Shown here: in pieces, positions 1-6,325 of the stretch
Position numbering within the stretch: the stretch's first letter is position 1
How the letters are laid out: each line of letters opens with the position of its first letter
Origin: Microbacteriaceae bacterium
GTDB taxonomy: Bacteria; Actinomycetota; Actinomycetes; Actinomycetales; Microbacteriaceae
Reading direction: 5' to 3'
Assembly (NCBI GenBank): GCA_022701925.1
Contig: JAKONM010000153.1
Span: 1 to 10,795 of the forward strand
DNA: 10,795 nucleotides
The notes under the pieces: generated by a model
The model's database searches: none
What the model was told of the DNA's origin: nothing
What the model saw: only the letters and a program-made list of their open reading frames with translations
Made by a program: the position numbers and the translations under genes

Positions 1-711
1 GGCCACGACGACGTCGGGGAGGCGGCCGACGAGGTCGAGGACCTGCTGGCGGGCCTCGACGCCGATGATGCGGTGGAAGTCGCGGACCATCACCGGGAAC
101 GGGTGCGAGCCCGCGACCGTGCCGAGCAGGTAGTGGGTGCTGTCGACATTGGCGACCCAGTCGCGGAACGCCTCGTTGACCGCGTCCTTGAGGGTGGACG
201 AGCCGGAGTCGACCGGCACGACCTCGGCGCCCAGCAGCCGCATCCGGGCCACGTTGAGGGCCTGCCGCTCGGTGTCGACGCGGCCCATGTAGATGACGCA
301 CTCCAGGCCGAGCAGCGCGCAGGCGGTCGCGGTGGCGACGCCGTGCTGGCCGGCACCGGTCTCCGCGATGACCCGGGTCTTGCCCATCCGCTGGGTGAGC
401 AGCGCCTGGCCGAGGACGTTGTTGATCTTGTGCGACCCGGTGTGGTTCAGGTCCTCGCGCTTCAAGAAGATGCGCGCCTCGCCGGCGTGCGCGGCGAACC
501 GCGGCACCTCGGTCAGCGGCGACGGACGCCCCGTGTAGTCGCGGTGCAGCGCCGCCAGCTCGTCGAGGAACACCGGGTCGGCGCGCATCGCCTCCCACGT
601 GGTGGTCAGCTCGTCCAGGGCGGCGACGAGGGGTTCCGGCACCCACCGGCCGCCGTACTCGCCGAAGTATGGGCCCTGCCCGGAGGGACTGGTGGCGATC
701 GTGGTGCTCAT
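1..711 (-). CDS. trpB: Tryptophan synthase beta subunit, N-terminal part (runs off left edge)
   Basis: This is the PLP enzyme that condenses indole with L-serine to give L-tryptophan, working in the cytoplasm as an alpha2-beta2 complex with TrpA. The 237 codons present are about 60% of the usual ~400-residue protein. They begin with a typical TrpB N-terminus (GPYFGEYGGRWVPEPL at residues 13-28) and include KREDLNHTGSHKINN at 84-98, where Lys95 is the expected PLP Schiff-base lysine. Also visible is the AETGAGQHG segment, whose Glu is the acid/base catalyst in the family. The glycine-rich phosphate-binding loop would lie beyond the window. The ATG (711-709) overlaps the trpC stop as ATGA, so translation is probably coupled to trpC; no strong ribosome binding site is visible. 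The product is certain; only the C-terminus is unseen. trpA is expected next, off the edge. Confidence 0.97.
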   Translation of the reverse strand, partial: MSTTIATSPSGQGPYFGEYGGRWVPEPLVAALDELTTTWEAMRADPVFLDELAALHRDYTGRPSPLTEVPRFAAHAGEARIFLKREDLNHTGSHKINNVLGQALLTQRMGKTRVIAETGAGQHGVATATACALLGLECVIYMGRVDTERQALNVARMRLLGAEVVPVDSGSSTLKDAVNEAFRDWVANVDSTHYLLGTVAGSHPFPVMVRDFHRIIGVEARQQVLDLVGRLPDVVVA

Positions 712-1514
712 GCTTCCGCCGTCTCGAATGCTCGGATCAGTGCGGCGGGGTCGCCGGTGACCACGGCCTCCCCCACCAGGACCGCGTCGGCGCCGGCCGC
801 GCGGTAGGCGCCCACGTCCGCGGGCGTGCGCACCGCGGACTCGGCCACCTTCACGACGTCGTCCGGGATGCGGTCGACGATGCGGCCGAACAGCCCCCGG
901 TCCAGCTCGAAGGTGTCGAGGTCGCGCGCGTTCACGCCGATGAGGGAGGCCCCGACGGCGAGCGCCCGGTCCACCTCCCGCTCGTCGTGGGTCTCGACCA
1001 GCGCGGTCATCCGCAGGTCGCGGACCAGGGCGTGGAGGGCCGCGAGCCGCTCGTCGTCGAGCGCGGCGACGATCAGCAGCACCAGGTCCGCGCCCGCGGC
1101 CCTGGCCTCCAGCACCTGGTACTCCAGGGAGACGAAGTCCTTGCGCAGCACCGGCACGTCGACCGCGGCGCGCACCGCCTCGAGGTCGGCCAGCGACCCC
1201 TTGAACCGCCGCTGCTCGGTGAGCACGCTGATGGCGGCCGCGCCCGCGACCGCGTAGGCGGCCGCGAGGGCGGCCGGGTCGGCGATGGGGGCGATGTCGC
1301 CGCGGGAGGGGCTGGCCCGCTTCACCTCGGCGATCACCCTGGTGCGCGCGGGGTCCTTCGCCAGGGCCGCCATGGCGTCGAGCGGAGCGGGTGCGGCCAG
1401 GGCCGCGCGCTCGACGTCGAGCAGCGGCCGGTCCGCCTGACGGACCGCCGCGTCCTCCGCCGAGCCCGCGGTCAGCTCGGTGAGGAGCCCCCGCAGCGTG
1501 GTCGCGCCGCTCAG
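708..1514 (-). CDS. trpC: Indole-3-glycerol phosphate synthase (apparent CTG start)
   Basis: This enzyme closes the indole ring, converting carboxyphenylamino-deoxyribulose phosphate to indole-3-glycerol phosphate, CO2 and water. It is a (beta/alpha)8 barrel. Counting from the CTG at 1514, the catalytic set of the family is complete: Glu63 and Lys65 (AEVKRASPSRG), Lys125 (VLRKDF), Glu174 (ALVETH), Asn195 (GVNARDL), and Glu224-Ser225 (VAESAV). The length is 268 aa, normal for the family. The start is odd. Between codon 60 of the overlapping ATG frame and the conserved N-terminus there is no ATG, GTG or TTG. The nearest candidates are CTG 1514, which overlaps the upstream stop as CTGA, and CTG 1496 (262 aa). 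The ATG at 1691 would give 327 aa with an Arg/Gly-rich shadow of the neighbouring gene, and the ATG at 1373 would remove about 47 residues. The end overlaps trpB by four bases. Function is certain; the start is not. Confidence 0.93.
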   Translation of the reverse strand: MSGATTLRGLLTELTAGSAEDAAVRQADRPLLDVERAALAAPAPLDAMAALAKDPARTRVIAEVKRASPSRGDIAPIADPAALAAAYAVAGAAAISVLTEQRRFKGSLADLEAVRAAVDVPVLRKDFVSLEYQVLEARAAGADLVLLIVAALDDERLAALHALVRDLRMTALVETHDEREVDRALAVGASLIGVNARDLDTFELDRGLFGRIVDRIPDDVVKVAESAVRTPADVGAYRAAGADAVLVGEAVVTGDPAALIRAFETAEA

Positions 1515-1738
1515 TGGTGGCCCCCGACCCGAGCGCCCCCGACGCCGTAGCCGACGCGCTTCATGACCCCGCCGACGATGAGGCCGATCGGGATCAGGGC
1601 CGCCCCGAGGAGGACGGCGGGCAGCACGTCGAGGAACAGCGCGACGGTGCCGATCGCCACCCCCACCAGCATGATCACGACCGCGGTCCACGCGGCCGGG
1701 GAGGAACCGTGACCGGGCTCGTCGCTGATGTTCGCCAT
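1511..1738 (-). CDS. HGxxPAAW-family small membrane protein
   Basis: This is a 75-residue membrane protein of unknown function, belonging to an actinobacterial family named for its signature. Here the signature reads HGSSPAAW at residues 10-17, right before the first membrane segment. Two hydrophobic helices follow (about 18-36 and 38-58), joined by a short turn (LDVLP), then a basic and glycine-rich tail ending in HH. The ATG (1738-1736) lies 10 bases after the stop of the Trp-associated membrane protein, and the stop overlaps the apparent trpC start, so it is embedded in the trp operon. Its constant place among trp genes suggests a role linked to tryptophan or to the neighbouring membrane protein, but no reaction can be assigned. 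No strong ribosome binding site is visible. Family identity is confident because the motif is exact; function is unknown. Confidence 0.88.
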   Translation of the reverse strand: MANISDEPGHGSSPAAWTAVVIMLVGVAIGTVALFLDVLPAVLLGAALIPIGLIVGGVMKRVGYGVGGARVGGHH

Positions 1739-1748
1739 GGCCCAGAGT

Positions 1749-2339
1749 CTAGGGCGAGCCGCCTCCGCGACCGGGGTCGTCCGTGGGGTCCCCGCCCCGC
1801 GTGAGGGCGTCCCACTCCGACACCGGGTCGGCGGCGCGCGCCGGCGCCTCGCCCTGCTGGCGGAAGCGGCGGCCCCCGGTGCTCCAGCGGCCGGCGCGCA
1901 CCAGCACCACGACGCCGGCGACCGCCCCTGCGACGCCCAGCACCACCCCTGCGGCGGGCCAGGCGGAGCCGGCGAGCGAGCGGACGGCGCTGCCGTCCGT
2001 CACCCCGGTGGCCGCCCCCACGGCACCGGCCGCGGCGGACGCCGGGTCGGCGACGACCGGCAGCAGCAGCAGCACCACGGCGGCGCCCAGCACCACGAGC
2101 AGCGCCCCGAGCACCCGTCGCGCGACCGGGCCGGCGATGCTGAGCGCGCCCGCCAGGGCCAGCTGCGCGATGCCGATCGGCGCCAGGGCCGGCGCCGCCT
2201 GGGAGCCGGGCACCACCAGCGGCTGCTGCCGCCCGTCGAGCACGACCGACGCGAACACCTGGGTCGAGACGAGCACCGCCGCGCCGCCGAGGACGAGCAG
2301 CAGCAGCACGACCAGCAGCCGCTCCCGCGCGGGCGTCAC
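1749..2339 (-). CDS. Trp biosynthesis-associated membrane protein (TIGR02234/Trp_oprn_chp-like)
   Basis: This 196-residue integral membrane protein has four predicted helices at about residues 7-26, 50-70, 75-97 and 127-148. The loop between helices 3 and 4 is rich in Ala and Gly, and the tail is cytoplasmic, basic and proline-rich. The position directly after trpE, the four-helix layout and the tail motif WDALTRGGDPT (176-186) match the family annotated as tryptophan-operon conserved membrane protein in actinobacteria. Its function is not established; a role in transport or sensing of tryptophan or an intermediate is only a guess. I chose the GTG at 2339 because it overlaps the trpE stop as GTGA and comes immediately before the first hydrophobic segment. 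It has no clear ribosome binding site, which again suggests coupling to trpE. The upstream extension of this frame is antisense-like, Arg-rich sequence inside trpE and is not coding. Confidence 0.88.
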   Translation of the reverse strand: MTPARERLLVVLLLLVLGGAAVLVSTQVFASVVLDGRQQPLVVPGSQAAPALAPIGIAQLALAGALSIAGPVARRVLGALLVVLGAAVVLLLLPVVADPASAAAGAVGAATGVTDGSAVRSLAGSAWPAAGVVLGVAGAVAGVVVLVRAGRWSTGGRRFRQQGEAPARAADPVSEWDALTRGGDPTDDPGRGGGSP

Positions 2340-3886
2340 GGGGCGCGGACCGGACGCATGGCGTCCGCGATGGCGACGGCCTTGAGCGGCGCGGTCGCCT
2401 TGTTCCAGCTCTCCGCCCACTCCGCCTCGGGCACCGAGTCGGCGACGAGGCCGCCGCCGGCCTGCACCCGGGCCACGCCGTCCGCGATCACCGCCGTGCG
2501 GATCGCGATCGCCAGGTCCAGGTCGCCGGCGAAGTCGAAGTAGCCCACCACCCCGCCGTAGACGCCGCGGCGGGCCGGCTCGAGCGCGTCGATGATCTCG
2601 AGCGCGCGCGGCTTCGGCGCGCCGGAGAGGGTGCCGGCCGGGAAGGTGGCGCGCAGCACGTCGACCGGTCCGACGCCCGGTCCCGCCTGCCCCTCGACGC
2701 TCGACGTGATGTGCATGATGTGGCTGAACCGCTCGATGCGCATGAACTCCGTCACCTCGACGGTGCCGGGCAGGCAGACCTTCGCCAGGTCGTTGCGCGC
2801 CAGGTCGACGAGCATCAGGTGCTCGGCGCGCTCCTTGTGGTCCACCCGCAGCTCGGCCGCGAAGGCCTCGTCCGCCTCGGGCGTCGCGCCGCGCGGCCGC
2901 GACCCGGCGATCGGGTGGCTGAAGACGCGCCCGTCCTCGACCTTCACGAGCGCCTCCGGCGACGACCCCACCACGGCGAAGGGCGAGCCGTCCGGCCGCT
3001 CGTGGGCCAGCAGGTACATGTACGGGGAGGGGTTCAGCTGCCGCAGCACGCGGTAGACGTCGAGCGGGCTCGCCGACGTCGGCAGGTCGAAGCGCTGCGC
3101 CACGACGACCTGGAAGACGTCCCCCTCGCGGATGTGCTCCTTCGCCCGCTCGACGCTCGCCAGGTAGTCCGCCCGATCGGTGCGCATGGCGGGCTCGGGC
3201 GCGACGCCGAAGTCCACGGTCGCCAGCTGCGCCTCCGCGGGAGCGGACAGGCGCAGCTCGAGGGCGTCCAGCCGCCGCTGCGCGTCGGCCCACGCCTGCT
3301 CGGCGTCCACGCCCTCCTCGTGGAGGACGGTCGCGATGAGCGACACGGTGCCCTCCAGGTGGTCGACGGCCACCACCTCCGACGCGAACACCATGCCGAT
3401 CTCGGGCAGCGCGAAGTCCGCCGGCGGCGCGTCCGGCAGGTGCTCGATGAGCCGCACGGCGTCCCAGCCGATGTAGCCCACGAGCCCGCCGGTCAGCGGG
3501 GGCAGGCCCTCGACGGGCGGCGACGCCCACTGCGAGTGCAGGTCGTCCAGCGCCTCCAGGTAGTCCCCCGTGATGCCGCCGGTGAAGGCGCGGGACGCCG
3601 GCAGGCCCCAGTCCTGCCAGACCGGGCGGCCCCGCTGCTCCGTGAGGGCGCCGAAGGCGGCGACGCCGATGAAGGAGTACCGCGACCAGATGCCGCCCTG
3701 CTCGGCCGACTCGAGCAGGAACGCGCCCGGGCGCATGCGACCGCCCTTCCGGACGCACAGCTTGCGGAAGATGCCGAGCGGCGTCTCGCTGTCCGCGAAG
3801 AGCACCCGGGCGACCGGCACGACCCGGCGGCCCGCCAGCTGCTGCTCGAACGCCTCCCTGGTCGTGGTGCCGCGCATCGCGCTCAC
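2336..3886 (-). CDS. trpE: Anthranilate synthase component I
   Basis: TrpE converts chorismate to anthranilate using ammonia delivered by the glutamine amidotransferase TrpG; this is the committed step of tryptophan synthesis. The 516-aa length is normal for a stand-alone TrpE. The N-terminal part carries LLES at 57-60, the tryptophan feedback-inhibition motif, so allosteric control is probably intact. The C-terminal chorismate-binding domain shows IAGSRPRG, DHKERAEHLMLVDLARNDL, GTLSGAPKPRALEIID (from about 418) and AGGGLVADSVPEAEW (from about 476). Ser in IAGSRPRG and Ala in DLARND replace the more usual Thr and Gly; neither change suggests loss of activity. The GTG (3886) overlaps the hisI stop as GTGA; an internal ATG at 3877 is an alternative start that removes three residues. 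No trpG or trpD lies nearby, so the partner subunit is encoded elsewhere. There is no room for a leader peptide or attenuator in front of it. Confidence 0.97.
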   Translation of the reverse strand: MSAMRGTTTREAFEQQLAGRRVVPVARVLFADSETPLGIFRKLCVRKGGRMRPGAFLLESAEQGGIWSRYSFIGVAAFGALTEQRGRPVWQDWGLPASRAFTGGITGDYLEALDDLHSQWASPPVEGLPPLTGGLVGYIGWDAVRLIEHLPDAPPADFALPEIGMVFASEVVAVDHLEGTVSLIATVLHEEGVDAEQAWADAQRRLDALELRLSAPAEAQLATVDFGVAPEPAMRTDRADYLASVERAKEHIREGDVFQVVVAQRFDLPTSASPLDVYRVLRQLNPSPYMYLLAHERPDGSPFAVVGSSPEALVKVEDGRVFSHPIAGSRPRGATPEADEAFAAELRVDHKERAEHLMLVDLARNDLAKVCLPGTVEVTEFMRIERFSHIMHITSSVEGQAGPGVGPVDVLRATFPAGTLSGAPKPRALEIIDALEPARRGVYGGVVGYFDFAGDLDLAIAIRTAVIADGVARVQAGGGLVADSVPEAEWAESWNKATAPLKAVAIADAMRPVRAP

Positions 3887-4248
3887 GCGACCGCCCCCGC
3901 CGTCACCGCGACCGGGTGCACCTCGAAGCAGGCGTGCGCGCCCGTGTGGCAGGCGGGCCCCACCTGGTCCACCGTCACCAGCAGCGTGTCGGCGTCGCAG
4001 TCGAGCGCCGCGGCGCGCACGTGCTGCACGTGGCCGGAGGTGTCGCCCTTGCGCCAGTACTCCTGGCGCGACCGCGACCAGAAGGTCACCCTGCCCTCGG
4101 TCAGGGTGCGGCGCAGCGCCTCGCGGTCCATCCAGCCGACCATGAGGACGTCGCGCGTGGCGGCCTCCTGGATCACCGCGGGCAGCAGCCCGTCGTCGGC
4201 GAACCGGGCGAGCGCCAGGGCGCTCTGCGGGTCGATGGGGTCCGTCAT
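3883..4248 (-). CDS. hisI: Phosphoribosyl-AMP cyclohydrolase
   Basis: HisI opens the adenine ring of phosphoribosyl-AMP, the third step of histidine synthesis, and is a zinc and magnesium enzyme. At 121 aa it is the monofunctional form; the pyrophosphohydrolase is a separate gene (hisE) here. Diagnostic segments are FWSRSRQEYWRKGDTSGH (56-73) and DCDADTLL (83-90). The three zinc-ligand cysteines of the family are at Cys84, Cys100 (ACHTG) and Cys107 (ACF). I chose the ATG at 4248 because an AGGA sequence stands at a suitable distance upstream; the ATG at 4257 would add MDP but touches that same AGG with no spacing. It follows hisF after 29 bases and overlaps trpE by four, making it the junction between the his and trp parts of the operon. 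Confidence 0.96.
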   Translation of the reverse strand: MTDPIDPQSALALARFADDGLLPAVIQEAATRDVLMVGWMDREALRRTLTEGRVTFWSRSRQEYWRKGDTSGHVQHVRAAALDCDADTLLVTVDQVGPACHTGAHACFEVHPVAVTAGAVA

Positions 4249-4277
4249 GGGATCCATCCTGGCCCCGCCCGGGGACG

Positions 4278-5036
4278 TCAGCGGACGACGACCCCGGCGT
4301 CCGCGAGGGCGGCCTTCACCTGCCCGATGGTCAGCAGGCCGCGGTGGAAGACGCTGGCGGCCAGCACCGCGTCCGCGCCGGCCTGCACGGCGGGGGCGAA
4401 GTGCTCCAGCCCGCCCGCTCCCCCGGAGGCGATCAGGGGCACGCTGCTGACCGCGCGCACCGCCTCGATCAGGCGGAGGTCGTAGCCGGCCTTCGTGCCG
4501 TCGGCGTCGATCGAGTTCAGCAGCAGCTCGCCGGCGCCCAGCGAGATCGCCCGCTCGGCCCACTCGAGCGCGTCCACGCCCGTGTTGGTGCGTCCCCCGT
4601 GCGTCGTGACCGACCACCCGGAGGGGCTGCGCGGGTCGTGCAGCACGTCCAGCGAGAGCACGCAGACCTGCGCGCCGTAGCGGTCCGCGATCTCCGCCAC
4701 GAGCTCCGGACGGGCGAGCGCCGCGGAGTTCACGCCGATCTTGTCCGCGCCCGCCTGCAGCAGCCGGCCGACGTCGTCGGCGCTGCGCACCCCGCCGCCG
4801 ACCGTCAGCGGCACGAAGACCTGCTCGGCGGTGCGCTGCACGACCTCGAGCAGCGTGCCGCGCGCCTCCACCGTGGCCGTGACGTCGAGGAACGTGATCT
4901 CGTCCGCGCCGGACTCCGCATAGCGCGCGGCCAGCTCGACCGGGTCGCCCGCGTCCTGCAGGCCCTGGAACCGCACGCCCTTCACGACGCGGCCCGCGGC
5001 CACGTCGAGGCAGGGGATGACGCGCGTCGCCGGCAT
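4278..5036 (-). CDS. hisF: Imidazole glycerol phosphate synthase, cyclase subunit
   Basis: HisF uses ammonia channelled from the glutaminase HisH to convert PRFAR into imidazole glycerol phosphate and AICAR, linking histidine and purine synthesis. The 252-aa protein is a full-length (beta/alpha)8 barrel. Both catalytic aspartates stand at the canonical numbers: Asp11 in VIPCLDV and Asp130 in VLSLDV. The two phosphate-binding halves are visible as LTVGGGVRS (77-85) and IASGGAGG near the C-terminus. The ATG overlaps the hisG stop by one base (TGATG), so translation is probably coupled. hisH and hisA, often neighbours in other bacteria, are absent here, as in related actinobacteria where they lie at a different locus. 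Identification is secure. Confidence 0.97.
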   Translation of the reverse strand: MPATRVIPCLDVAAGRVVKGVRFQGLQDAGDPVELAARYAESGADEITFLDVTATVEARGTLLEVVQRTAEQVFVPLTVGGGVRSADDVGRLLQAGADKIGVNSAALARPELVAEIADRYGAQVCVLSLDVLHDPRSPSGWSVTTHGGRTNTGVDALEWAERAISLGAGELLLNSIDADGTKAGYDLRLIEAVRAVSSVPLIASGGAGGLEHFAPAVQAGADAVLAASVFHRGLLTIGQVKAALADAGVVVR

Positions 5037-5875
5037 CAGAGCCGCGCCGCGTGGATCGGCGTCACGTAGATCGCCCGGGCGCCGAGGGCGTACAGGCGGT
5101 CCATGACCAGGTTCATCTCGGCCCTCGGCACCATGACCCGCACGGCCGCCCACTCCGGGTCGTGCAGCGGCGAGACGGTGGGCGACTCGATGCCGGGCGC
5201 CACCGCCGTCGCCTGCTCGAGCAGCCGCCGGGGCACGTCGTAGTCGACCATCACCCAGCGCCGCGCGACGAGCACCCCGTTCAGCCGGCGCTCCAGCACG
5301 TCCAGGCCGTCGGCGCGGTCGGCGCCCGCGATCAGCACCGCGGTGGAGTGCAGGATCACCGGGCCGAACACGTCGAGCCCCTGGGCGCGCAGCGTCGCAC
5401 CCGTCTCGACGACGTCGGCGATCGCGTCGGCGACGCCGAGCCGCACCGCGGTCTCGACCGCGCCGTCCAGGTGCACCAGGTCGGCGGCGACGCCCTCGCG
5501 CTCGAGGAAGGCGCCGACGAGGCCCGTGTAGCTGGTGGCGATGCGCACGCCGCGCAGGTCGTCCAGCCCCTGGAACCGGCCGGCGGGGCCGGCGAAGCGG
5601 AAGGTGGAGGAGGCGAAGTCGAGCTCGGCGACCTCGACGGCGGCCGACCCGGAGTCGAGCAGCAGGTCGCGGCCGGTGATGCCGACGTCGAGTGCGCCCG
5701 AGCCGACGTAGGTGGCGATGTCCCGCGGCCGCAGGTAGAAGAACTGCGCGTCGTTCGCCGGGTCGGCGACGGTCAGCTCCTTGGGGTCCCGGCGCAGCCG
5801 GTAGCCGGCCTCCCCGAGCATCTGGGCGGCCGTGTCGGCGAGGGCGCCCTTGTTGGGCACGGCGATCCTCAGCAC
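5036..5875 (-). CDS. hisG: ATP phosphoribosyltransferase, long form with regulatory domain
   Basis: HisG joins ATP and PRPP to form phosphoribosyl-ATP, the first and feedback-regulated step of histidine synthesis. The 279-aa length marks the long, hexameric type that carries its own regulatory domain and needs no HisZ. The start MLRIAVPNKGAL is typical; the PRPP-binding segment is DVVETGATLRAQGL (154-167). The C-terminal ACT-like histidine-binding domain covers roughly 205-279, with DYDVPRRLL and MDRLYALGARAIYVTPI. The GTG at 5875 is the only sensible start, because the in-frame sequence upstream has no other start codon and resembles no HisG. No ribosome binding site stands in front of this GTG. 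A 15-codon frame with an AGGA site ends just inside the gene, so coupling from it is possible. hisE lies 87 bases upstream. Confidence 0.97.
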   Translation of the reverse strand: MLRIAVPNKGALADTAAQMLGEAGYRLRRDPKELTVADPANDAQFFYLRPRDIATYVGSGALDVGITGRDLLLDSGSAAVEVAELDFASSTFRFAGPAGRFQGLDDLRGVRIATSYTGLVGAFLEREGVAADLVHLDGAVETAVRLGVADAIADVVETGATLRAQGLDVFGPVILHSTAVLIAGADRADGLDVLERRLNGVLVARRWVMVDYDVPRRLLEQATAVAPGIESPTVSPLHDPEWAAVRVMVPRAEMNLVMDRLYALGARAIYVTPIHAARL

Positions 5876-5916
5876 GGGACGGCTCGTCGCGTCGCGGGCA
5901 GGGCGGTGTTCGGCAT
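5869..5916 (-). promoter_or_regulatory. Possible 15-codon leader frame overlapping the hisG start
   Basis: In the 87-base hisE-hisG spacer an ATG (5916-5914) opens a 15-codon frame, MPNTALPATRRAVPC. Its TGA (5871-5869) falls two bases after the hisG GTG. AGGA stands six bases before this ATG, whereas hisG itself lacks a ribosome binding site. This could be a leader whose termination feeds ribosomes onto hisG. It contains no histidine codons, so it is not a classical his attenuator peptide. It may equally be chance; only the arrangement supports it. Confidence 0.25.
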
Positions 5917-5962
5917 GGCTGGTCCTGATCGGGGTCGAGGGCGTGCGGGACGAGGCGGGGCC

Positions 5963-6226
5963 TCAGAGATGTCGGCCCACGTCCTCGAGCGTCAGGCCCT
6001 TCGCGATCAGCAGCACCTGCACGTGGTACAGCAGCTGCGAGACCTCCTCCGCGAGGCGGTCGTCGCTCTCCCACTCGGCGGCGGTCCAGACCTCGGCCGC
6101 CTCCTCGACGATCTTCTTGCCGATGGCGTGCACGCCGGCGTCGAGCTCGGCGACGGTGCCGGAGCCCTCCGGGCGGTCCACGGCCTTGGCGGACAGCTCG
6201 GCGAACAGGCCGTCGAAGCTCTTCAC
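5963..6226 (-). CDS. hisE: Phosphoribosyl-ATP pyrophosphohydrolase
   Basis: HisE removes pyrophosphate from phosphoribosyl-ATP, the second step of histidine synthesis. The 87-aa all-helical protein belongs to the MazG-like fold. The metal-binding acidic motif KKIVEEAAEV is at 37-46 (Glu41, Glu42, Glu45) and the second helix carries EEVSQLLYH at 60-68. The SQLLY version, instead of the more common ADLLYH, agrees with mycobacterial HisE as I remember it, which supports an actinobacterial origin. The GTG at 6226 has no Shine-Dalgarno sequence. A TAGCCT box ends seven bases before it, a spacing seen for leaderless actinobacterial mRNAs. It lies 99 bases after rpe and 87 before hisG, so it may start the his transcript. 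Confidence 0.95.
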   Translation of the reverse strand: MKSFDGLFAELSAKAVDRPEGSGTVAELDAGVHAIGKKIVEEAAEVWTAAEWESDDRLAEEVSQLLYHVQVLLIAKGLTLEDVGRHL

Positions 6227-6233
6227 GGCGCCA

Positions 6234-6239
6234 AGGCTA
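6234..6239 (-). promoter_or_regulatory. Possible -10 box of a leaderless promoter before hisE
   Basis: TAGCCT on the minus strand fits the actinobacterial -10 pattern TANNNT, and seven bases separate it from the hisE GTG. That would put the transcript start at or next to the start codon. hisE has no ribosome binding site, which agrees. No recognisable -35 element is seen. Such a box could give the his-trp genes a promoter independent of rpe. Confidence 0.3.
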
Positions 6240-6265
6240 GCGGGCGCCCGCCGACCCGCATCCTC

Positions 6266-6315
6266 CGCGGATCAGGACCTCCCCGTCCCGCAGGCAGAGC
6301 ACCCCCTGATCCGCG
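6266..6315. repeat. 11-bp perfect inverted repeat in the rpe-hisE spacer
   Basis: CGCGGATCAGG (6266-6276) is matched by its exact reverse complement CCTGATCCGCG (6305-6315), with 28 bases between. In RNA from either strand this could form a stem with a large loop; in DNA it could be two half-sites about four helical turns apart. There is no U-run after it, so it is not a clear intrinsic terminator. It lies just upstream (in transcription) of the possible hisE promoter box. The core CCTGATC also occurs in the hisE-hisG spacer (5924-5930). Confidence 0.5.
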
Positions 6316-6325
6316 TGCGGAGCGG

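Noticed and set aside
73..1550. Plus-strand open frames opposite trpB and trpC
   Set aside because: The minus strand encodes trpB and trpC with intact catalytic residues; the plus-strand products are Arg/Gly/Val-rich without family features.
1515..1691. N-terminal extension of trpC from an ATG at 1691
   Set aside because: The added ~59 residues are an Arg/Gly-rich frame-shifted reading of the HGxxPAAW gene and resemble no TrpC N-terminus.
4258..4277. CCCCG/CGGGG mini-palindrome in the hisF-hisI gap
   Set aside because: Two-base loop and short arms in GC-rich sequence; expected by chance.
2711..4450. Plus-strand open frame of 579 codons opposite trpE, hisI and hisF
   Set aside because: Same compositional pattern as other antisense frames, while the opposite strand carries complete, motif-rich enzymes.
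5952..5964. GAGGC-GGG-GCCTC palindrome at the hisE stop as a terminator
   Set aside because: A five-base stem with a three-base loop and no T-run is too weak, and the operon clearly continues into hisG.
6237..6302. 21-codon minus-strand frame from a GTG at 6302 in the rpe-hisE spacer
   Set aside because: The AG-rich sequence touches the GTG with no proper spacing, and the frame only spans the inverted repeat; nothing supports translation.
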